From positions 434,001 to 498,000 of the forward strand of contig NZ_SOCT01000001.1 in assembly GCF_004364435.1 (NCBI RefSeq): a DNA stretch of 64,000 nt. Direction: 5' to 3'. A program made the position numbers and the translations under genes. Positions 8,897 to 17,288 of this stretch are shown piece after piece. A model generated the notes under the pieces. That model searched no databases and had not been told where the DNA came from. It saw nothing but the letters and a program-made list of their open reading frames with translations. Each line of letters opens with the position of its first letter. The first letter of the stretch is position 1. The DNA comes from Pseudomonas sp. LP_7_YM. GTDB taxonomy: Bacteria; Pseudomonadota; Gammaproteobacteria; Pseudomonadales; Pseudomonadaceae.

Positions 8897-11317
8897 TCAA
8901 TAGGTCCAGCTCACCGAGGCCATGAGATTACGTGGCGCCCCGTAGTTGGTGGAGCCTGCGGCCTGGTACAGCGACAGCAGGTATTTGCGATCGGTGACAT
9001 TGTTCAGGTTCAGCGACGTACTCCAGTGCTCGTCGATCTCGTAGCGGGTCATCAGGTCGACCAGTGCGTAGGCGTTTTGCCGCACTTGACTGTTGGTGTC
9101 CCGCTGGGTCCCGCTTTGCCACTGCACCCGGGTGCCGATGCGCGCCTTGGGCAGCCCGGGCAGGCGATAGGTCGCGCTGCCGCGCAGGCTGTGGGTCGGC
9201 ACATACTGTCTGGCCTTGTCGCCGTTGTCGTCTTCGATTTTCACGTAGGTGTATCCGGCACCCATTTCAAGCCCGGGGAGTGCCTGGCCGGAGGCTTCGA
9301 GCTCCATGCCGTGGCTCTTGTAATTCATCCCTTGATAGACGTATTGGCCACCGACGATCTGCCCGGTCGCTTCCGCCACGTTCTGCTGCTCGGTCTTGAA
9401 CAGCGCCGCTGTCATGGTCAGGCGCTCGTCGAGCAAACCGCCCTTGATCCCGACCTCCATACTTTTGCCTTGCAGCGGTTCGATCACACCGCCTGCGGTG
9501 CTGCGAAAATACTGGGGTTTGAAAATCTCGGTCCAGCTGCCATACAGGCTCCATTGCGAGTTGAGGTCGTAGACCAGCCCGGTATAAGGCGTGACCTTGC
9601 CGTGCTCGCGGGTGTCGTGGGGCGAGCCGTAGCCCAATCCCTTGCCATCGGCGCTGAGCATGCGCGCCCCGGCGATCCAGTGCAGGTCGTCGGTCAGGCT
9701 GAAACGCGCACCGGCGAACACGCTTTTCTGGCGGTCGGTGAGCAGCTGGGTGTTGAGGCTGTCGGTGTAGTCGAACGCCGGTTGCGGCACGGTGCCGGCC
9801 AGCGCGTCGGCCAGACTCACCAGTTGATAGCCGGAGGCGTCCTTGTAATGGCCCCGTTCGGTGTGGCGACTGCGCCCGTAGTTGGCGCCTACGGTGATTT
9901 CATGCTCGCGGCCAAACAGCTGGAAAGGCCCGGACAATTGCGCCTCGCCGGTCATTTCGTGCTCAACACTGGTGGTGCGGTTCATGTAGGCGAAGACATC
10001 GTCGGCAGTGGCCGGGATCGCATACAGCATCTGCGTATCCTGATGTTGGTTGACGCCGGTGAGGGTGATTTTGCCGCTCCAGCCGTTGCCCAAATCGTGT
10101 GCCAGTTCGGCGAACGCGCGCTGGGTGTGGATATTCCAGTAGGTCCAGGGCTGGCCGATGCTGGAACTGCGACTGCTGTAGTGAATGCGATTGCCGTTGT
10201 AGTCGGCGATGGGCAGGGCGCCCCAGGTGCTGCCGTTGGAGTCATTGCGTTGCTCAGAGAAGCCCACGGTCAGGGTATCGGCGTCGGACAGGTCGAAGGC
10301 CAGCAGCCCGGAGGCCAGATTCAGCTCATGGCTGTAGCGATCAAGATAGGCGTTGCCCTTGTCGTGGGCGTAGATGAAGCGTCCGCGCACGTTGCCGCTG
10401 TCGGTCAGTGGGCCGGACACGTCGAGCTCCACTCGACGTTTATCCCAGGAGCCGATGCTGCTGTCGATTTTCGCCTGGAACGTGTCGGTCGGCCGTTTGC
10501 GCACGAAATTGACCGTGGCCGAGGGATTGCCCGTGCCGCTCATCAATCCGTTGGCACCGTGCAGAACGTCGATTTGTTCGAACTCGGCCAGGTCCTGATC
10601 CCCCAGCAAGACGCCGGAAGAGAAGGGCATGCCCATGCCGTCATATTCGAAGTTGTCGATGTTGAACCCACGTGAGGTGAAGGCGGTGCGGTCGGTCTCG
10701 AACTGTTCGACGGTCACGGAGGGCGCGCTGCGCAACGCCTCTTTCACACTATTGAGCTTGAAGTCGTCGATTTGCTGGCGAGTCACCGTGGTAATGGCCT
10801 GCGGTGTTTCCCGGTTGCTCAGCCCCAGACGTGTGGTACTGGAGGCCGGTTTACCGCGATAGGTCTGCCCGGGAGCATCGTCTGACAGTGAGTGGTACTG
10901 GATCTGCGTAGCCGCGAGATTGACCGGGGCGCCTCGGGCATTTGCAGCGACCGGGACCAGATAAAACGTAGCCGCGTCGGTGCGTGCAAAGCTGTAACCA
11001 CTGCCTTGCAACAGTCTCGCCAATGCATCCTCTGCGGAGTAATTGCCAACCACCGTATTGCTGCGTAACGCTGCGTCCAGATTGCCATCCAGCAACACGT
11101 TCTGCCCGGATTGCTGACTGAACATCAGCAACGCCTGGCGCAGTTGCTGCGCCGGGATATTCAGCGACAGCTTCTGCGCAGCAGTGGGTGCAACCGGGGA
11201 CGATGCCCCGTAAGCCTGAACAGTGCCGATCAGCAATGTGCAGGCCAATGTCGCGCTCAATGCGCTGCGCTGCCAACGGGAGTCGCATGGGGTTGCGCGT
11301 TGCTGTTGCCTTGCCAT
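8897..11317 (-). CDS. TonB-dependent siderophore receptor with N-terminal signalling (STN) domain
   Basis: An 806-residue outer-membrane ferric-siderophore receptor of the FpvA/FhuE-like group. A signal peptide ends near residue 40. An STN signalling domain (about 48-105, LNIPAQQLRQALLMFSQQSG) follows, then the plug with the TonB region and QIDVLHGANGLMSG. The 22-strand barrel ends in the classic aromatic terminus SVSWTY. The start has AGGA nine bases upstream. Sigma factor, FecR and receptor are collinear, so the STN domain should signal to FecR at 11464-12429. The siderophore is not readable; a hydroxamate xenosiderophore is possible but unproven. Confidence 0.92.
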   Translation of the reverse strand: MARQQQRATPCDSRWQRSALSATLACTLLIGTVQAYGASSPVAPTAAQKLSLNIPAQQLRQALLMFSQQSGQNVLLDGNLDAALRSNTVVGNYSAEDALARLLQGSGYSFARTDAATFYLVPVAANARGAPVNLAATQIQYHSLSDDAPGQTYRGKPASSTTRLGLSNRETPQAITTVTRQQIDDFKLNSVKEALRSAPSVTVEQFETDRTAFTSRGFNIDNFEYDGMGMPFSSGVLLGDQDLAEFEQIDVLHGANGLMSGTGNPSATVNFVRKRPTDTFQAKIDSSIGSWDKRRVELDVSGPLTDSGNVRGRFIYAHDKGNAYLDRYSHELNLASGLLAFDLSDADTLTVGFSEQRNDSNGSTWGALPIADYNGNRIHYSSRSSSIGQPWTYWNIHTQRAFAELAHDLGNGWSGKITLTGVNQHQDTQMLYAIPATADDVFAYMNRTTSVEHEMTGEAQLSGPFQLFGREHEITVGANYGRSRHTERGHYKDASGYQLVSLADALAGTVPQPAFDYTDSLNTQLLTDRQKSVFAGARFSLTDDLHWIAGARMLSADGKGLGYGSPHDTREHGKVTPYTGLVYDLNSQWSLYGSWTEIFKPQYFRSTAGGVIEPLQGKSMEVGIKGGLLDERLTMTAALFKTEQQNVAEATGQIVGGQYVYQGMNYKSHGMELEASGQALPGLEMGAGYTYVKIEDDNGDKARQYVPTHSLRGSATYRLPGLPKARIGTRVQWQSGTQRDTNSQVRQNAYALVDLMTRYEIDEHWSTSLNLNNVTDRKYLLSLYQAAGSTNYGAPRNLMASVSWTY

Positions 11318-11372
11318 TCAGAACGTTCCTATCAAAATGCACGAATATGCGAATACCTATCAGTCCGCTTAA

Positions 11373-11395
11373 GACGCACGAGCAATGGAAATTCC
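11373..11395 (-). promoter_or_regulatory. Candidate ECF-sigma promoter of the siderophore receptor
   Basis: On the minus strand GGAATTTCC (11387-11395) is followed after about a dozen bases by CGTC (11373-11376), about 55-80 bp upstream of the receptor start. This resembles iron-starvation ECF promoters (GGAA/GAAT-type -35 with CGT-type -10). The match is loose and the assignment to the adjacent sigma factor is inference. Confidence 0.3.
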
Positions 11396-11463
11396 TGACA
11401 GCGTTATGAAATATTTCTGCGAATTTCGAAAAAAAGAGCAGACGTGCAGCGTTTGAAGGGCAT

Positions 11464-12429
11464 TCAGGCGGGATAGATGAGCGTCACCAGGTCGGTGTAG
11501 CGCTGGGTACGCACCGACAGCGCTTTGCTCAGCACGTCGAGCATTTGTTCAGGTCGGTCAAGACTGAGGATCAGGCTGACTCGTCGTGCCGCCAGTTGCT
11601 TGTCCATGATGAACATTCGCCCCTCACGCCAGCGCTGCAGTTCATCGACCACCGTCAGCAGCGGCGTGTCGAAGAACACCAGACGCCCGTTGCGCCAGGC
11701 AAGTATTTGCTCAAGGTCTGCGTGCTGGATGGCGCCCGCCCGGTTGGCGGTGAGGTCAAGCGACAGGCCCTCTTCGAGATCGGTCTGCTGGCTGGCCGTT
11801 GTCACGCGAACAGCCTTGCGATTGACCGCCACCCGGGCTGAGTCACCAGTGCAAGAGAGGCAGAACCCGGCATCGGCCGACATCACTTGCCCAGCCTGGG
11901 TGCTGACCTTTAACTCCCCGGCCGCGCTCGGCACGACGTTGAAAAACGCCTCGCCCTGAAGCAACTCCACCGAGCGCCGTGTCGGAGAAAAATCCAGGTT
12001 CAGGGCAGTGTTGCCTGCCATATCGACACTGGACCCGTCCGGCAGGTGCACCAGACGCCGCTCGCCCACTGCTGTCCGTACATCGGCAAAAGGTGAGCTC
12101 ATGCCGCTGAGCCAGAAGCGGGTCGCGCCTGCGGTGACGGCCACGGCGCTGGCCGCAATGCCCAGACCGACGAAGCGTCGACGCGAAAGTTGCGGGCGAA
12201 CCACCGGTGCACGAGGGCGCAGCAACTGCGCCGAGGCCGCCCAGAGCGTTTCCAGTTCGGCGTAGGCTTGCGCATGCCGAGGGTCAGCTGCCATCCAGGC
12301 GGCCAACTCTTCACGCTGCGCCTGTGTTGGCGCGCCGGCCTGCATCAAGGCAAACCAGGCGCTTGCCTGATGAGTCACTTCATCAGCCTGTGAGGCGCAG
12401 GAATCGGGAAAGGGCGGTTCGGAGCTCAT
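11464..12429 (-). CDS. FecR family anti-sigma regulator
   Basis: A 321-residue FecR/FpvR-type protein. The N-terminal cytoplasmic domain (DUF4880-like, about 10-75: ASAWFALMQAGAP, AWMAADPRHAQAYAELE) should bind the sigma factor. A single membrane segment near residue 90-110 is preceded by SRRRFVG, a twin-arginine-like motif; some FecR proteins are reported to use the Tat route. The FecR domain (VRTAVGERRLVHLPDGSSVDM) follows, then a C-terminal STN-like part that would meet the receptor. It lies between the sigma factor and receptor genes on the same strand, the usual cell-surface-signalling order. Confidence 0.92.
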   Translation of the reverse strand: MSSEPPFPDSCASQADEVTHQASAWFALMQAGAPTQAQREELAAWMAADPRHAQAYAELETLWAASAQLLRPRAPVVRPQLSRRRFVGLGIAASAVAVTAGATRFWLSGMSSPFADVRTAVGERRLVHLPDGSSVDMAGNTALNLDFSPTRRSVELLQGEAFFNVVPSAAGELKVSTQAGQVMSADAGFCLSCTGDSARVAVNRKAVRVTTASQQTDLEEGLSLDLTANRAGAIQHADLEQILAWRNGRLVFFDTPLLTVVDELQRWREGRMFIMDKQLAARRVSLILSLDRPEQMLDVLSKALSVRTQRYTDLVTLIYPA

Positions 12430-12529
12430 CAGGCAACCCGTTCAGTTGGCAATGCAGCGAGCCGCCGATTGTAATCCACCTTGCTTGAGCAAGTCGGCTG
12501 CTTCAAAACCGTGACAGGGCTAATGGCGT

Positions 12530-13027
12530 TCACTTGGCCATACCCAGCTTCAACAGCTCAAGGGCCCTGACCATGCGGCTGTAGGCGGTTTTAGGCGAGA
12601 TGCCGAGGCGTTCGCCGATCTCGGCATAGGTCAGCCCCTCGACCCGTACCAGCACAAACACTTCGCGACAGGGCATGGGCATGTTCTGAATCACCTCGTC
12701 GAGTCTTGCCAACTGCTGGTTGGCAATCGCCGCTTGCTCAAGGGTCGGCGTGTCGCGCCCGACATTGCCTGTGTCCTGGATGTCCAGCGGCTCGCTTTTA
12801 CGATGCTCCTGGCGTCGGGTGTGGTCGATGAACAGGTTGCGTGCGGCCGAAAAGAGGTAAGCGCGGAAGTTGTCGATGCGCGTGCGACCCATTTGTTCGG
12901 ACAGGCGAATGAAGGTGTCCTGCGTCAGATCGGCAGCGGTTTCCTTGCAGCGCAGGCGGCGGTCGAGATAATCCTGAATTTCTTCACGATGGGCGAGATA
13001 AAGCGCCTTGAGATCTGAACCGGACAT
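12530..13027 (-). CDS. FecI-type ECF RNA polymerase sigma factor
   Basis: A 165-residue iron-starvation ECF sigma factor. Region 2 shows KETAADLTQDTFIRLSEQ and AYLFSAARNLFIDHTRRQ; region 4 shows LTYAEIGERLGISPKTAYSRM, the -35-binding helix-turn-helix. I use the ATG before SGSDLKALY because AGGTGG sits upstream of it; a longer frame starts eight codons earlier. It heads the sigma-FecR-receptor unit and should activate the receptor promoter when ferric siderophore is bound. A Fur-like box overlaps its promoter. Confidence 0.92.
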   Translation of the reverse strand: MSGSDLKALYLAHREEIQDYLDRRLRCKETAADLTQDTFIRLSEQMGRTRIDNFRAYLFSAARNLFIDHTRRQEHRKSEPLDIQDTGNVGRDTPTLEQAAIANQQLARLDEVIQNMPMPCREVFVLVRVEGLTYAEIGERLGISPKTAYSRMVRALELLKLGMAK

Positions 13028-13069
13028 AGAGCCACCTGGGCGGGCATGCAAGCGAGCGAGCGGCGGAAG

Positions 13070-13098
13070 ATATCACAAACGAGAATCGTTAGTGTTAA
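13070..13098 (-). promoter_or_regulatory. Sigma-70 promoter with Fur-like box upstream of the ECF sigma gene
   Basis: On the minus strand TTAACA (13093-13098) and TGATAT (13070-13075) are separated by exactly 17 bp. The spacer holds the dyad AACGA-TTC-TCGTT (13078-13090), which resembles a Fur box. The sigma factor start lies 43 bp downstream. Iron control by Fur is expected for this family; the site assignment is inference from the dyad. Confidence 0.55.
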
Positions 13099-13181
13099 TG
13101 GTTGGTGTGTGCCGTGCGCGCCGAAGCGAGACCTTAGCTGGCGCCACATCGGACTTAGGGAGCAGGCCGTCAGGCCAGGAC

Positions 13182-13210
13182 AAAAAACCGCCCTCGGTCA
13201 TGAGGGCGGT
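13182..13210 (-). terminator. Rho-independent terminator of the small exported protein gene
   Basis: ACCGCCCTC (13187-13195) pairs with GAGGGCGGT (13202-13210) around a six-base loop. On the minus strand the stem is followed by six U residues. It lies 24 bp past the stop of the gene at 13234-13575. Confidence 0.88.
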
Positions 13211-13233
13211 CAGGGTGGCTTACGCGAGAGCTG

Positions 13234-13575
13234 TTACCAGCGGCCGTCACCACGGCCCTGATCAAAGTGTCGACCGTAACCGCGGTCATCATAACCACGA
13301 GGCGGTGGCGGGGCGTAGCGGCGGTATTCCACGCGCTGCACAGGGACATAGGCTACCGGTTGGTACACCGGCTGATAACGCGGCTGTGGCCGATAATCCT
13401 GATAGTCGGCACGGTGATGATCGTGGCCGGAACCGCTGATCACGGTGGCCAGCACTGCACCGACTGCCGCCCCGGCGATGACTGGCACGACCATATCGCG
13501 TTCACCGGCTGACGCTGCGCCTGCAGCGACCAGGCAACCGGACAGGATCAAGGCTTGGGTCATCTTCGAAATCAT
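13234..13575 (-). CDS. Small exported glycine-zipper, Tyr/Pro/Arg-rich protein
   Basis: A 113-residue protein. Residues 1-23 form a signal peptide ending AGAASA|GE. Residues 28-48 (VVPVIAGAAVGAVLATVISG) form a glycine-zipper-like hydrophobic stretch. The remainder is a low-complexity tail rich in Tyr, Pro, Arg and His (QPRYQPVYQPVAYVPVQR, APPPPRGYDD). The start has GGAG at good spacing and the gene has its own strong terminator, so it is a real single-gene transcript. Likely periplasmic or envelope-associated. The family is unnamed to me; similar glycine-zipper proteins occur in many pseudomonads. Confidence 0.75.
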   Translation of the reverse strand: MISKMTQALILSGCLVAAGAASAGERDMVVPVIAGAAVGAVLATVISGSGHDHHRADYQDYRPQPRYQPVYQPVAYVPVQRVEYRRYAPPPPRGYDDRGYGRHFDQGRGDGRW

Positions 13576-13674
13576 GGTGTCTCCTCTGGCGAGATGTTTG
13601 GGTTCGCCATGGATCTATGAAACACCGGTTCGGTGTAAACGAACGTCCAGACTCCGTAAAAGTTGAGTAAAGGG

Positions 13675-14139
13675 TCAACACATTTGCAGCGACTTGCGCA
13701 TGAAGACTCGAGCAAAGCCATCTTCCACGGCGCGATGAGTTTCCTGATAGCCCAGCTTGCAATAGATCGCCAGGTTTTCGCTCATCAGTTCATGGGTGTA
13801 CAGCCGGATCCCGTCGCATCCCTGACTACGGGCGTAGTCCTCGCAGAACGCCATCAGCTGCTTGCCAAGCCCCCGGCCCTTGTACAGAGGCGCGACGGCA
13901 ACATTGAGCAGCAGCATCTCGCTGTCTTGCAGGCTCATCACCAGTACGCCTGTGATTTCGGTGTCGTGTGTGTGCACGAACACCACCGACTCTGCGATCA
14001 CCTGCGAATAATCTTCGAGCATGGGCCCCGGCTTCTGGCCGATTCTGGCAACGTAAGGCGCGTACGCTTGATCGACCAGCGCGGCGACAGATTTCACATC
14101 GTCTGGCTGCGCCCGGCGCAGTGTGGTAGTCGGCTTCAT
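13675..14139 (-). CDS. GNAT family N-acetyltransferase
   Basis: A 154-residue GNAT enzyme. The N-terminus TTLRRAQPDDVKSVAALVDQAY and the acetyl-CoA loop VAPLYKGRGLGKQLM (Q/RxxGxG/A motif) are clear, followed by IRLYTHELMSENLAIYCKLGY, the motif B region. AGGAG precedes the start. It lies 49 bp behind the hybrid kinase at 14188 on the same strand and may be co-transcribed with it. The substrate is unknown; single-domain GNATs of this type acetylate small amines or protein termini. Confidence 0.85.
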   Translation of the reverse strand: MKPTTTLRRAQPDDVKSVAALVDQAYAPYVARIGQKPGPMLEDYSQVIAESVVFVHTHDTEITGVLVMSLQDSEMLLLNVAVAPLYKGRGLGKQLMAFCEDYARSQGCDGIRLYTHELMSENLAIYCKLGYQETHRAVEDGFARVFMRKSLQMC

Positions 14140-14187
14140 CGGGTGCTCCTTTGGATGTCCACAGGTCAGTCACGAACAGGGCGCTGC

Positions 14188-16326
14188 TCAGTTGCTCATC
14201 ATTTCCCGAATGCGTGATGTCAGCGCATCCACCGCGAAGGGCTTGGTCAACACCCACATTCCCGCCCCGAGATTGCCATTGCCCACGACAGCGGTTTCCG
14301 CATAGCCGGTGATGAACAGCGTCTTCAGCTCGGGTCGGACTTCGCGTCCGGCATCAGCCATTTGCCGACCGTTCATGCCGCCGGGCAGGCCGACATCGGT
14401 GATCAGCAGGTCGATGTGGACATCGGAGCGCAGGACGGTCAGCCCGGCCACGCTGTCGGCGGCCTCCAGAACGGTGTAGCCCAGGTCAGCGAGGACATCC
14501 ATCAGCAGCATGCGCACGGTCGGCTCATCATCCACCACAAGAATCGTCTCGCTGGCTGTGGTCACCGGCCTGTGAGACGGGCCGAACTGGCTCTCTTCGG
14601 CGATCGCCTCGCCGTCGTAGCGAGGTAGATAAATGCACATGGTGGTGCCTTCGCCCACCTGCGAGTGAGCCCGAACCTGCCCGCCGGATTGCTTGGCGAA
14701 ACCGTAGATCATGGACAGGCCCAGGCCGGTGCCCTGACCGATGGGTTTGGTGGTGAAGAAGGGGTCGAACGCCTTGGAAACAATCTCCGGCGACATGCCT
14801 GTACCGGTATCGGTGACCGAAAGGGCAACGTAGGCGCCTTCCGGTATGTCGTGCGCATCTGCCATTTCGCGATCCATCCATTGGTTCGCGGTCTCGATGG
14901 TGATACTGCCGCCTTCGGGCATGGCATCGCGGGCGTTGATGCACAGATTCAGCAGCGCGTTTTCGAGTTGACCGGCGTCGACCAGCGTTGCCCAGAGACC
15001 GGATGCACCCAGGGTATGGACGCGAATGGCCGGGCCCACGGTGCGCTGGATCATCTCGGTGATGCCCAGCATCAGCGCGTTCACATCCGTCGGCCTGGGG
15101 TCCAGGGTCTGTCGACGGGAAAACGCCAGGAGACGGTGAGTGAGCGCAGCGGCGCGGCGTGTGGCTGCCTGCGCGGCAACGATGTACTTGTCGACATCGT
15201 TGAACCGGCCCTGAAAGATCCGGTTATTCATCAATTCCAGCGCCCCGGAGATGCCGGCGAGCAAGTTGTTGAAGTCATGGGCGATGCCGCCGGTCAACTG
15301 GCCGACAGCTTCCATTTTCTGCGACTGGCGCAGCTTTTCTTCGACCTGCATGAGGTCGGCGGTACGTTCCACGACTCGTTGTTCCAGCGTGTCGTTCAAC
15401 GCCCGCAAGGCGGCAGTGGCCCTATCCCGTTCATCTTCGACCGAGCGGCGCTCTTCGACGTCGATCAGTACACCGGGAAAGCGTAATGGTTTGCCATCCT
15501 CGTCCAGCTCCACCCGGCCATTGGCCTCCAGCCAATAATAGGCGCCATCAGTACGCTGGACGCGGTATTGATGCGCGTAAGCGCCGCCGCGATTGACGGC
15601 AGCGGTAATGGCGGTCTTGAGGCCCTCACGGTCCTCGGGATGAACCGTGGCCATGACCTGTTCAAGGCTCAGCCCCTCGCGCCCCAGCGTCGGGTTCAGA
15701 CCAAATGCCCGGGCGAATGCGTCGTCCACGGCAAACCGATCGCTGGGCAGATGCCAGTGCCAGGTGCCGATGATTGCCCCGGCTGCGAGGGCCAGTTGCA
15801 CCCGTTCGACGTTTTCCCGGGCAATCGCTTCGCTGACCCGCAGACGCTCCTGAGCGCGTCGTCGTTCGCTGACATCGCTGAAGAAAATGGCGATCTGCCG
15901 GTCCGCCGGATTGCCGACACGGATAGCCCGGACGTCGAACCAGCGCTCGAAGGCTTTCGCGTAGTTTTCGAAGTTGGCGGGCTCACCGGTCTTCGCCACG
16001 TGGCCATAGGTTTCGAACCAGAACTTTTCCAGGTCCGGGGCAAATTCGGTGATCCATTTTCCGCGCAGGTTGACGCCGGTCTGTCTTTCGAACGCAGGGT
16101 TGGCTTCGACGAAGCGGTAGTCCACGGGGCGGTCATCAGCGTCGAATTTCACTTCAACAATGGCAAAGGCCGCTTCGATGGTTTCCAGGATCATGCCGGA
16201 GCGCTCATTGCTCTGGTGCAAAGCGGCTTCGGCGGAGCGCATACCCGCCAGTTCCCTACGCAAGCGCGCGACTTCGGCCTCCAGCTCTTCGCAAATCAGG
16301 GTGTTCAGAGCGGCCCCCAATGACAC
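14188..16326 (-). CDS. Hybrid sensor histidine kinase (two PAS domains, HisKA, HATPase, receiver)
   Basis: A 712-residue soluble hybrid kinase starting at GTG with GGGAAA upstream. An N-terminal coiled coil (about 10-40) is followed by PAS 1 (about 45-160) and PAS/PAC 2 (about 180-300), then a signalling helix. The H-box GGIAHDFNNLL has its His near residue 352, followed by an N-box LLNLCINARDAM and G-box GQGTGLGLSM. The receiver has the phospho-acceptor Asp in TDVGLPGG near 643 and the Lys in VLTKPF near 695. The kinase core and receiver are closely similar to 6967-8700, so the two are paralogues with different input parts. The signal is unknown. Confidence 0.92.
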   Translation of the reverse strand: MSLGAALNTLICEELEAEVARLRRELAGMRSAEAALHQSNERSGMILETIEAAFAIVEVKFDADDRPVDYRFVEANPAFERQTGVNLRGKWITEFAPDLEKFWFETYGHVAKTGEPANFENYAKAFERWFDVRAIRVGNPADRQIAIFFSDVSERRRAQERLRVSEAIARENVERVQLALAAGAIIGTWHWHLPSDRFAVDDAFARAFGLNPTLGREGLSLEQVMATVHPEDREGLKTAITAAVNRGGAYAHQYRVQRTDGAYYWLEANGRVELDEDGKPLRFPGVLIDVEERRSVEDERDRATAALRALNDTLEQRVVERTADLMQVEEKLRQSQKMEAVGQLTGGIAHDFNNLLAGISGALELMNNRIFQGRFNDVDKYIVAAQAATRRAAALTHRLLAFSRRQTLDPRPTDVNALMLGITEMIQRTVGPAIRVHTLGASGLWATLVDAGQLENALLNLCINARDAMPEGGSITIETANQWMDREMADAHDIPEGAYVALSVTDTGTGMSPEIVSKAFDPFFTTKPIGQGTGLGLSMIYGFAKQSGGQVRAHSQVGEGTTMCIYLPRYDGEAIAEESQFGPSHRPVTTASETILVVDDEPTVRMLLMDVLADLGYTVLEAADSVAGLTVLRSDVHIDLLITDVGLPGGMNGRQMADAGREVRPELKTLFITGYAETAVVGNGNLGAGMWVLTKPFAVDALTSRIREMMSN

Positions 16327-16489
16327 ATGTTAATTTCCCGTGATGCTGCTGACAGCGGAATGTCGATGCGCCATCAAATCAGAAATGGCCCAAAGATGCA
16401 CTAGGCGGGGCTGGCTTGTTTTTTGAAGATAAACAGTTACATCGGTGTATAGGCGGCAGAATCAAAGGCCTCGGCAACCCATCCCGCGG

Positions 16490-17215
16490 TCAATCAGCCT
16501 GCCTGCGGGTGTAATGCAACAGCCGGTCGGTTTCGTTCTTGACCACCACATAGCATTCGCAGCTGAGCCTTTCCAGGCGAGGGCGGTCGAGGATGGTGAT
16601 CTGGCCGCGGCTGTATTCGATGACCCCTTGGCGCTGGAGTTTGCCAGCGGCTTCGGTGACGCCTTCGCGGCGCACGCCGAGCATGTTGGCGATCAGTTCC
16701 TGGGTCATGTTCAGGCGATTGCCTGACAGGCGATCCAGCGATAACAGCAGCCAGCGGCACAGCTGCTGATCGATGGAGTGGTGGCGGTTGCACAGGGCGG
16801 TCTGGGACATCTGAGTGATCAGCGCCTGGGTATAGCGCAGCATCAACAGCAGCAGATCACCGTGGCGATTGAACTCTGCCTTGAGCTTTTCGCCCGGCAA
16901 GCGCAACGCCGTCCCGGCGCTCTGTACCACGGCGCGGCTGGAGGTGCTTTCGCCGCCCATGAACAGTGCGATGCCGATCAACCCCTCATTACCGACAATG
17001 GCGATTTCCGCCGAGGAACCGTTTTCCGTGACGTGCAACAGTGAAACGATGGCATCGACCGGAAAGTACACGTGGCGCAAGGTGTCGCCCGGCTCGTACA
17101 GGACATCGCCCAGCGCCAGGGTGACATGCTCAAGATGCGGCGCCAGACGCTGCAGGTCGGCGGCTGGCAAGGCTGCGAGCAGGTGATTGTGGCCGGGCTG
17201 GAGAGAAGCATTCAT
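16490..17215 (-). CDS. Crp/Fnr family transcriptional regulator
   Basis: A 241-residue regulator. The cyclic-nucleotide-binding-like beta barrel (about 20-130) includes LGDVLYEPGDTLRHVYFPVDAIVSLL and GNEGLIGIALFMGG. The C-terminal winged helix includes NMTQELIANMLGVRREGVTEAAGKLQ. The N-terminal four-cysteine cluster of Fnr is absent, so it is not an oxygen sensor of the Anr type. This subgroup is often annotated simply as Crp/Fnr regulator. I use the ATG before NASLQPGHN, although its ribosome site is weak. It lies 74 bp past the glucan synthase stop, on the same strand; its targets are unknown. Confidence 0.85.
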   Translation of the reverse strand: MNASLQPGHNHLLAALPAADLQRLAPHLEHVTLALGDVLYEPGDTLRHVYFPVDAIVSLLHVTENGSSAEIAIVGNEGLIGIALFMGGESTSSRAVVQSAGTALRLPGEKLKAEFNRHGDLLLLMLRYTQALITQMSQTALCNRHHSIDQQLCRWLLLSLDRLSGNRLNMTQELIANMLGVRREGVTEAAGKLQRQGVIEYSRGQITILDRPRLERLSCECYVVVKNETDRLLHYTRRQAD

Positions 17216-17288
17216 GGCGGGGCACCGAGGCGGAAGGGGACTGCAGTTGCAGGGTACTCCTCTGTCCGCCAAGGCTGGGGTTTGTTGT

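Noticed and set aside
9026..10675. 549-codon plus-strand open frame opposite the siderophore receptor gene
   Set aside because: It is antisense to a gene with full receptor motifs; the translation (repeated GV, AVG, QR runs) is the usual mirror of GC-rich coding DNA and has no ribosome site or domain.
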